A stretch of DNA of 64,000 nt. Source: Coturnix japonica. Lineage: Eukaryota; Chordata; Aves; Galliformes; Phasianidae. Position numbers and translations under genes: made by a program. The notes beneath the pieces are model-generated. The model was not told the origin of the DNA. It did no database searches and worked only from the letters and a program-made list of their open reading frames with translations. Where the stretch lies: positions 52,814,652 to 52,878,651 of the forward strand of contig NC_029520.1 of the NCBI RefSeq assembly GCF_001577835.2, read 5' to 3'. Shown here piece after piece: positions 58,401-64,000 of this stretch; the stretch's first letter is position 1; each line of letters opens with the position of its first letter.

Positions 58401-61400
58401 TCCCTTCAGCCCGGGATGGACAATGCTCACAGCCACAAGGCAGTCCCTGCAGTGCCTTCAGCACAGCAGCCTGCACACCTGCCCTTGATGCATGCACTAA
58501 TTTGCAAAGCTGTAGAGTATTTACCACCACAAATGTGTTCTGGAGACACGGGCTTCCTTCACCCAAACTGTTTGCCCACGAGATGCAAGCCAAGAAATGA
58601 ACTCCTTACCTTTGGATTCAGGTCAAAAAAGCTGTAGTACTTGAACCGGAGCAGCAAAGCCTCGTTTTCCTTCACCTCCTGCTCCATGAGGGATCGGGAC
58701 GAATCCAACCACCTGCAAATCATCAGCAAGGGGTAGCACACACAGAGAGCTCCTGCGCCATCGCGACGAGGGAAGACAAACAAATGGTGGGCTCACCCTT
58801 GGTTGATTTTGGCTTTGTCGAGGAGCGCCTGCGGCCTGTACATTTTTGCTAGGGACTCGGGGGAGGTGACGGGCTGGCTGACGGCCAGGATGCCTGGGTT
58901 GCCCTCTGATAAGGCGCTGTCCCCAAACCATGCGGACGTGGGGGACAAGGGGCTGCCGTCGTGCGCGTCGTACGTCGGCGTCATGGTTTTGCTGTACAGT
59001 CCTGGGCTGGAATAGATGTTTCCTACCAGCGAGAGGAAGAAAGGCCGGTTGTGAGCTTGCGGCCAAGCCCCGCTCCGCACAAAGCCAATTCAGACACAGA
59101 ACCGAAGCCAGCGGATGTCAAACCTTCCCTTTTTCTTTTTTACCACTTTGTTCCGCAGTCGGAAAACACTGCGCTGCTTGTTCTCCCATGACAAGCTGCC
59201 CCAACCTCTCTCTCTCTCTTTCTTCTCCGAGAGCAAAACTGATGGAAAAGCCATTCCCAAGCCGAATCCGTGGGAAAACCCACGGGTCTCCCTGGGCCAC
59301 CACCCCCCACTTACCGGTGTTACCTGGAGCTTAAAGATTTTGGAAGTCAAAGTTTAGAGGAGCAGGAAAATAAACTAAGGGCACGGCCAGAGAGACCAGA
59401 GGCAGAGCACAAAAGTCCTAAGGAGGTGGAGCTCACCTTTGACGGGGCCGATGTAAAGAATATCGGTGCCTATGGAGAGGGAAAGAAAGGAGGGAAGTGA
59501 GAAGGCGAGAGAAAGTCACCGGGACGGCAGGGAAGGAGAAGAGCTGGAAATGCAAATGTGGGTTAAGAGGGCTGAGCAGCACATGTGAGGCTGAGCCACC
59601 CGACCCCAGTGCGGAGCTGGCCTCTGGCTGAGACTCCCCTCGTCACACTGATTGCACTTAAAATCAGGGAAGGCGTTTCAGGTTTCAGGTGTTTGCCAAA
59701 CCGGGGGTGACGCCGAACTACTCAAGATGAGGATTCTCTGAGTTTCCTGCACACCACTGCTGCGATCACTCAGGTCAGCGGTTAGACTCGGTGATCTCGA
59801 AGGTCAATTTTCAGCCCAGATGACCCCACGTTTTTGGCAATCACCACTGCTCAACACAGACCCGAAACCGCTGTGTTTTCACCCTGATTTACTGCAGGGG
59901 AGGCTCCTCCAGCGATGCGGCCGTGAGATGCGTGCTCCCGTGCCGCCCCACGCACAGCACCCTGCACACTTGTTTTCTACCGACACGTCAGATGCCTGCA
60001 AAGCCACCTAGGAGCTCTCTTGGTACACAACTTGCACCAAAAGCTCTGGGTTTTCTGAGTGTTTGCAGCAGTGCCAGCTGACCCGGCAGTGACTCCAGCT
60101 CTTTTTGCTCGTGTTACAAGAAATGGCCAGGCACTGAAATGTGGCATTTCATAGGCAGAGAAGCTTGCTTATGTGGCCAATTTGATATTAATACGCCGAG
60201 CGAGTGTTGCTATTTGGTGCAAAACCAGTCCCCAAGCATGCATTACTCCCAGGCACTTTGAAGTTCTGCAGCTCGTACAGCTCCATGTTGGGGAAAAAAA
60301 AACCTTTTAAAATTACAAATTACCTAGAGAAGAAAGCTGACCTGACTTGGCATCTCATACCCCAAAATAGCTGAGAGCTAAATCGTCCCCATTGATCTCA
60401 AAGGAGCATTGATTTTTATGCTAAGAGTACAAAATCCATATTTTGAGCGTAATGGATGTTCATTGAGTACGTCCCAATGTCAGTGACTCCACTGCTTATG
60501 TAAGACCAGGCAATGAGCTCAACACGGTTTGATGGGAATAAATGTGTGCCCGACTCAGGAGGACCAATATGTGGCTTTTTGGAAAAGAGCCATCTCCTTA
60601 TGGAATCCTATTTAACATTCTGGTTTGCTCAGATGTGCAATTCAATGCACTCCAAATCTACCTTATAAACACTGCCTCCCTGAGGGTCCCTGGGAGGTGG
60701 TGGAGTCACCGTGCCTGGAGGCGCACAAAAAACGTACAAACATTGCACAAAGGGACGTGGCTTAATGGGGAAGTGTTGGTGGTAGGCAGATGGTTGGACT
60801 GGATGATCTTGGAGGTCTGTTCCAACCGTGGTGACTCTACAGTTCTAGGACTGCACAAGAAACTACAGAAGGCTGAGCCACGGGGATGGTCCGAATCCAT
60901 CGCATGGCGAAGATGTGAATGATCACACACGGGTATGAGTCTGCATTTTGGGAACCTGCCTCCAGCTAGGTGAAATATCTTCTGTATCTCCAGCCATTTT
61001 GAAGAGTGTCACAACATTTCAGAGAATACTGGAGGATTATTCCAGGCGCGTTGGAACAATGCAGGATGCCATTGGGTTTTCCCAATTTTAGGACAGAATG
61101 GAATGATGCACAGATCTGGTCCACAGCAATCTGATCTGGAATGACAGGGTGTCTGATTGACCCCTCTGTGGAAAACAAGACAGCTGACATCAGTAAGCCA
61201 AACTCATGCCGTTTTGATGGGATTGCCGCAGAAATTGGCCTCGGTGCTTTAGGCTGGTCACAAACACAGCCAGTGCCTCGGCAAGGAAACCTGAATACTT
61301 TAGAACTGCAATTGCAAACTGCTTGATAGTAAGGGAAGGGGGAATGAAAACAAGAAAGCCTCCAGGATGCTCCCAGCACTCCTCACTTTGTAAGTGAATA

Positions 61401-63251
61401 CAGGACTTCAGATGCAGTGCTGAGGGACGTGGCTTCATGGGCACAGTGGGGACGGGTTGGCGCTGGTATCTTAGAGGTCTTTTCCAACCTGAATGACTCT
61501 ATGATTCAATGGAGACTGCTGGGCAAGGCTTACTGCGAGTCTGCCGAGGTTTAATCAGGCTTTGCTGCCAGACATCTTCAGTGACAAAACTTGAATCTAC
61601 GTGCACTGAAATAAGCTGATCATGAAGTGCCGACTCATTTTAGATGAGCATCCAGAGCACAAACAGATGTTGGAACAACACCGACAAGAGGTTATTCAGA
61701 TTAAGAAGACAATGTTGAATGAATGGGACCTAAATATCGCAGGTCACTGCAGCAACCAAACCTGCAGCAAAAATCCTTACGTTCACAGATGCAGTACGAG
61801 AAAGAACAACTGAGCAGACAGTTTGAAGTGATTCACTGCAAGAGTAATAAATAATTTAAATTAAAATGTGTCTTCTGCGTACGTTTCCCACAAGGCGGGC
61901 CAAGGGCTTGGAATTAATCTAACAGAGATGCTCCCTGCAAACGCTGCCTGTCAGAAAGGCTGCCTAGTGCCTCTCCTGATGGAAGTGCCAAATGACAACG
62001 AGCGTTGGCTGGAGCCTAGAAAGACGCAGGGAGAGCTCCTCCAGATGGGAGTGGAAACATCCAGAAGGATTTTTCAGTGATTTAGAAAAGAATGAGTGAC
62101 AACAGAGGGGAAAGAAAGCAGCGTTTCTCCTTGGGTGCAAAGCTGGTCCACACTGCCCTTACCCAGGTAGAGATGCCAACCCTGCTTGCAGAGGTGAGCA
62201 CTGCCAGCAGTGACCACACTGCTGGGACCTTCACTCTCACCTCGCTTAATTCAAAGGCAATTAATACCAATTGACTGAACCCCGAGGCGCTGGGTTCTCA
62301 CAGACAGCCGCCCTGCATCCCTCTCGTGCAGGATTTCAAACCCAGATTGCTGGCTGCCAGCCACGTCTCGCCTGCCTGCAGGCATGTAGAACCACGGCTG
62401 TGTCTGTGACTCCATTAGGGTTAAGTGCTCCCACTCACAGCCTCCCTCATCCCAGCCCTGGCTGTGGAGCAGTGCCAGCACAACCCTCTGCTTGCAAACA
62501 CCCCGCATCGATTTGCTGCTTGTGGCAAGCGGTGCTGCTCCGTTAGCGGTGCTGCTTCGTTAGCGGTGCTCTGTGAGACAGGCTGGCAAAATCCCACAGC
62601 AGCAACAACCCCCACGAGAGCTCTGTACCATTCCAATCCAACACTACACCCTTTGCACAAGGGAGCACTAACACAATTAATAACAGGGCTGCTTCTGCTG
62701 GGCTATAAATAAGGTTTAGAGCAGAGGTGCTGCCAAAAACACACCTGGAATGTGAAGTTAGGAATGATTCTTCATTTCGCTTCTTTCTTAATAGGGAAAG
62801 AAAACATCTCAGTAACACAATCTGTGTGTTCATGTGGTCACGCTTGGTTTCTTTTCTTATTTTATAAAGCCTGGTCTTGTTCTGCTTCCCTACACACCTC
62901 AGCCCCAGGCGCTGATCTGTGCTGGCGTGACCACTCACCAGTGCAGGGAGCTCATGGGAATCACATGGGGCCCATTTCTTGCACAGACCTTATGGAGTAA
63001 GGTCAGATCAATACCACTACACATTTTTCCTTACATACGCTCCCATTTTATTATCTAACTGCCTCTTCATCCATGCTCCCTGTAGGCGCATCCCTGCAAA
63101 GTGCGCTTGGGCTCACCCGACCCTGGTGTGATCAGTGGGCCCTCCAGCTCGAAGGCATCGTCGTCACATTGGTCATCCAGTTTCTTCTTTTTTTTCTTTG
63201 ACGGATCTCTGGGTTTCCTCAGAAGAGAAAGCTCCTCTGGATGCCTGATGT
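49271..63251 (-). CDS. FERMT2: FERMT2, kindlin-2 (residues ~131 to stop; N-terminus off window)
   Basis: Kindlin-2 is a focal-adhesion FERM protein that binds integrin beta tails and, with talin, activates integrins. Exons in transcript order: 63251-63117, 59022-58797, 58712-58610, 58287-58180, 57263-57129, 56097-56048, 54958-54834, 53903-53797, 53618-53397, 50890-50766, 50603-50462, 49444-49271. They sum to 1652 nt, 549 full codons plus stop, exactly the human length from residue 132. Seen: an F1 linker with a KKKKKK polybasic run, an F2 lobe split by a PH domain ([20 protein letters not shown]), and an F3/PTB lobe with the integrin-binding QW pair in [14 protein letters not shown], ending KLTSGWV. 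Two phase-neutral cassette exon candidates lie at 59437-59469 and 51373-51393. The first about 130 codons should lie right of 64000. Confidence 0.97.
49484..49800 (-). repeat. CR1 tail interrupted by a pentanucleotide expansion
   Basis: AGAATCACAGCATCATCATG and GGTTGGAAAAGACCCCCAAG are a CR1 terminus; the CATGCCACCATGCCC to CACTGAATCCAACTCC part after 49723 is the other side of the same copy. Confidence 0.8.
49525..49723 (+). repeat. (CAACC/CAACT)n pentanucleotide tract, ~200 bp
   Basis: Mixed CAACC, CAACT and CAATT units in FERMT2's last intron. Confidence 0.97.
50192..50297 (-). repeat. CR1 tail, minus orientation
   Basis: GAATCACAGAACGGCCTGGG through GACCAGGCTGCCCAGAG. Confidence 0.93.
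50462..50603 (-). CDS. FERMT2: FERMT2 F3 exon with integrin-binding QW
   Basis: [20 protein letters not shown] then [20 protein letters not shown] and VNWEIKM; acceptor GTGCTGTAG, donor GTGAGT. Confidence 0.98.
50766..50890 (-). CDS. FERMT2: FERMT2 F2-F3 exon
   Basis: [20 protein letters not shown] then [21 protein letters not shown] plus AG; acceptor GCTGCACAG, donor GTCAGT. Confidence 0.98.
51373..51393 (-). CDS. FERMT2: Candidate FERMT2 cassette microexon (21 nt)
   Basis: PGYVRDL between acceptor CATCTACAG and donor GTAAGT, phase 0 on both sides, so it would insert seven residues between KYKNKQ and LTARIL. Splice-signal and phase evidence only. Confidence 0.6.
51790..52080 (-). repeat. 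CR1-related copy, minus orientation
   Basis: TCACAGAATCACTCAGGCTG, CCACCATGCCCACTGCCCAC and CAGCACTGCTGGGCAGCTGT blocks; contains a local ACCTTAT tandem near 51968-51990. Confidence 0.85.
52351..52453 (+). repeat. (CATC)n then (GTCT)n tract
   Basis: About 17 CATC units followed by GTCT/GTCC units, in a FERMT2 intron. Confidence 0.97.
53397..53618 (-). CDS. FERMT2: FERMT2 PH-end and F2 exon
   Basis: 74 codons: [20 protein letters not shown] then [20 protein letters not shown] through [15 protein letters not shown]; acceptor GTGCCATAG, donor GTAGGG. Confidence 0.98.
53797..53903 (-). CDS. FERMT2: FERMT2 PH-domain exon (second)
   Basis: [20 protein letters not shown] then [15 protein letters not shown]; acceptor TCGTTGCAG, donor GTAAGT. 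Confidence 0.98.
54370..54545 (-). repeat. CR1 copy, minus orientation
   Basis: TCACAGCATCCCATAATCAT and GGGTTGGGAGGGACCTTAAA, then GGGGCCCCATCCAGCC-type block. Confidence 0.87.
54834..54958 (-). CDS. FERMT2: FERMT2 PH-domain exon (first)
   Basis: [20 protein letters not shown] then [21 protein letters not shown] plus G; acceptor CCTGTCTGACAG, donor GTAGGA. Confidence 0.98.
55041..55195 (-). repeat. CR1-related copy, minus orientation
   Basis: AATCACAGAATCGTTAGGGC then CACCTCCAGGGATGGTGAGC; same subfamily as 51790-52080 and 63262-63390. Confidence 0.87.
56048..56097 (-). CDS. FERMT2: FERMT2 50-nt exon
   Basis: [16 protein letters not shown] plus AA; acceptor TATTTTCAG, donor GTAAGT. Leads into the PH domain. 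Confidence 0.98.
56120..56185 (-). repeat. CR1 tail, minus orientation
   Basis: GTAGAATGAGTTGGGATGGA then GGGACCTCACAGGTCACCC; diverged, about 20 bp upstream of a FERMT2 acceptor. Confidence 0.75.
56449..56477 (+). repeat. Homopolymer G tract (29 bp)
   Basis: Uninterrupted G run inside a FERMT2 intron (C-rich in the pre-mRNA). Confidence 0.95.
56727..56815 (-). repeat. CR1 tail, minus orientation
   Basis: ACCATAGAATGGCCTGGGTT then ACTATGTGCAGGGCCGCC. Confidence 0.9.
56930..56990 (-). repeat. Old CR1 tail, minus orientation
   Basis: AACCACAGGATCATTAAGGT and GAAACCACTAGGATCATCAT. Confidence 0.75.
57129..57263 (-). CDS. FERMT2: FERMT2 F2 acidic exon
   Basis: 45 codons, [20 protein letters not shown] then [25 protein letters not shown]; acceptor GTTTTTCAG, donor GTAAGG. 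Confidence 0.98.
57407..57533 (-). repeat. CR1 copy, minus orientation
   Basis: CATAGAATGGCCTGGGTTGC through GCAGGGATGGGGCATCC, with a small internal deletion. Confidence 0.93.
58180..58287 (-). CDS. FERMT2: FERMT2 F2 exon
   Basis: 36 codons, [20 protein letters not shown] then [16 protein letters not shown]; acceptor CTCTTGCACAG, donor GTAGGA. Confidence 0.98.
58610..58712 (-). CDS. FERMT2: FERMT2 exon WLDSSRSL
   Basis: [20 protein letters not shown] then [14 protein letters not shown]; acceptor TGATTTGCAG, donor GTAAGG. Confidence 0.98.
58797..59022 (-). CDS. FERMT2: FERMT2 linker exon
   Basis: [20 protein letters not shown] through [20 protein letters not shown] and [10 protein letters not shown] plus GG; acceptor CGCTGGTAG, donor GTGAGC. 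Confidence 0.98.
59437..59469 (-). CDS. FERMT2: Candidate FERMT2 cassette exon (33 nt)
   Basis: Between acceptor CTCTCCATAG and donor GTGAGC, in the phase of its neighbours; reads [11 protein letters not shown] and would add 11 residues after TPGSG. I recall an 11-residue longer human isoform, which would fit, but cannot check. Confidence 0.68.
59775..59822 (+). repeat. CR1 tail fragment, plus orientation
   Basis: GTTAGACTCGGTGATCTCGA then AGGTCAATTTTCAGCCCAGA. Confidence 0.7.
60670..60847 (+). repeat. CR1-type copy, plus orientation
   Basis: TCCCTGGGAGGTGGTGGAGT, AGATGGTTGGACTGGATGAT and GGAGGTCTGTTCCAACC in CR1 order. Confidence 0.85.
61423..61508 (+). repeat. CR1 tail, plus orientation
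   Basis: GGGACGTGGCTTCATGGGCA then AGAGGTCTTTTCCAACCTGA and ATGACTCTATGATTCAATGG. Confidence 0.88.
61622..61852 (+). pseudogene. Unassigned coding-like fragment, possible processed pseudogene
   Basis: Opens with a 63-codon frame, [20 protein letters not shown] then [20 protein letters not shown], rich in Lys/Gln/Glu as in a coiled coil. From about 61780 another frame, [20 protein letters not shown], looks more protein-like and stops at 61850; an AATAAA lies at 61846-61851. A change of frame followed by a poly(A) signal fits a decayed retrocopy, but I cannot name the parent gene and no poly(A) tail is visible. Confidence 0.3.
63117..63251 (-). CDS. FERMT2: FERMT2 exon IRHPEEL, first in window
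   Basis: [20 protein letters not shown] then [24 protein letters not shown] plus G; acceptor TTCTCCCCAG, donor GTGAGC. The previous codon (131) is split and its first base is off window. Confidence 0.97.
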
Positions 63252-63261
63252 CTGGGGAGAA

Positions 63262-63390
63262 AATGGTACAACCATTAGGGCTGGAAAAGACCTCTGAGAT
63301 CCCCAAGCCCAGCCCCAGCCTGCCCCACCATGCCCACTGCCCACATCAGTGCCACATCTCCATGGCTCTAAGACACCTCCAGTGACCCCA
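63262..63390 (-). repeat. CR1-related copy abutting a FERMT2 acceptor
   Basis: In transcript direction it ends GGTCTTTTCCAGCCCTAATG GTTGTACC only about 12 bp before exon 63251. Confidence 0.87.
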
Positions 63391-63645
63391 CTACTCCCTG
63401 GGCAATAATGGACCACTTTAACAAAGGCAAGATGAAAAAAATGAGGGAAAAAAAGAGAAAATCCTTCCTTAAGGAACCACGTCCAGTTACTCAAAATACA
63501 CTGGCTGATTTTTCTGTTTTACAGTGGCTAAAAATGAAGTTAAGACCAAACCCGTCTGGAACAAACACCTTTCCTGTGGTTGGAGAGGTAACACAGCATT
63601 AGAGCCAAACACTGCACTCCCTATGCACAGTGCAAATAGGTGGGG

Positions 63646-63780
63646 GCTGGTGAGGAGTGGTGTCCCCCAGGGGTTCATACTGGGACCAGTATTAATGACA
63701 TGGACAACAACCTCTGCTTCCAGCCACAGCTGGGCTGTGGAGATGCAATCCTTGGTGACATCCAGGGGTGGATGCCCACC
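63646..63780 (+). mobile_element. CR1 LINE reverse-transcriptase fragment, plus orientation
   Basis: Encodes RSGVPQGFILGPVL, the conserved SGVPQG.xLGP motif of CR1 RT, then INDMDN in a shifted frame, so about 14 nt are lost between. It is the only ORF2 core fragment I recognised. Confidence 0.85.
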
Positions 63781-63815
63781 CAGCAAACCTTAACACAGCA
63801 CCTCTGCATTACCCA

Positions 63816-63935
63816 TAGAATCACAGAATGGTTGGTTGGAAGGGACCTGGAAGACCATGCAGTTTCAACACCCCTACCACAGGCTGGTTGCCAACCACTA
63901 AACCAAGCACCATCCAATCTGGCCTTTAGCCTTCC
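63816..63935 (-). repeat. CR1 LINE 3' end, minus orientation
   Basis: ATAGAATCACAGAATGGTTG then GGAAGGGACCTGGAAGACCA, running toward the window edge, opposite to the RT fragment before it. Confidence 0.92.
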
Positions 63936-64000
63936 ATACTATGGCCAGAATCTCCCGCTCTATGGGTCTCCCACCCCCAAACCATCCGCTGGCACAGCTT

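Larger units (their letters stand above)
59470..63116 (-). other. FERMT2 intron, rest
   Basis: 3.6 kb. Contains CR1 tails (59775-59822, 60670-60847, 61423-61508) and the unassigned coding-like piece at 61622-61852; otherwise nothing clear. Confidence 0.5.

Noticed and set aside
61622-61813. Similarity of MLNEWDLNI to the SYCP3/Cor1 coiled coil
   Set aside because: Only a few residues agree and the alignment cannot be extended, so no name was given.

Overview
The window is nuclear DNA from a bird, most likely a galliform (chicken-like). Five vertebrate genes with introns are present, and about 40 CR1 LINE fragments are scattered through introns and intergenic DNA; dense, 5'-truncated CR1 is typical of birds. 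The gene order ERO1A - PSMC6 - STYX - GNPNAT1 - FERMT2 matches my recollection of human 14q22. Three CpG-rich promoters sit at about 8.9-9.7, 20.85-21.6 and 41.05-41.45 kb.

Layout. 1-9.13 kb, minus: first nine coding exons of ERO1A (ER thiol oxidase); the C-terminal half lies off the left edge. 9.13-9.44 kb: compact divergent promoter shared with PSMC6. 9.44-20.17 kb, plus: complete PSMC6 (proteasome ATPase Rpt4), 14 coding exons, 403 codons. 21.22-32.65 kb, plus: complete STYX (pseudophosphatase), 11 coding exons, 223 codons. 35.9-41.2 kb, minus: complete GNPNAT1 (glucosamine-6-phosphate N-acetyltransferase), one untranslated and five coding exons, 183 codons. 48.1-64 kb, minus: FERMT2 (kindlin-2) from about residue 131 to the stop, 12 constitutive exons plus two small candidate cassette exons; the N-terminal exons are off the right edge. 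Splice phases and codon counts were checked for every exon.

The genes are housekeeping genes and do not form one pathway, though ERO1A (oxidative folding) and PSMC6 (protein degradation) share a promoter and both belong to proteostasis. GNPNAT1 feeds UDP-GlcNAc synthesis, STYX modulates MAPK signalling and FERMT2 activates integrins.

The accessory content is CR1 LINE, microsatellites and minisatellites, three N gaps (two flanked by exact false duplications) and one tRNA-derived SINE with a CR1-like tail beside the GNPNAT1 promoter. No retrovirus, LTR element, CRISPR array or operon-like system was seen. The points most worth a second look are the SINE, two splice acceptors whose branch-point candidates lie in CR1 tails, the FERMT2 and ERO1A microexons, and an ARE-like site plus a CTCF-like site in the ERO1A/PSMC6 promoter.
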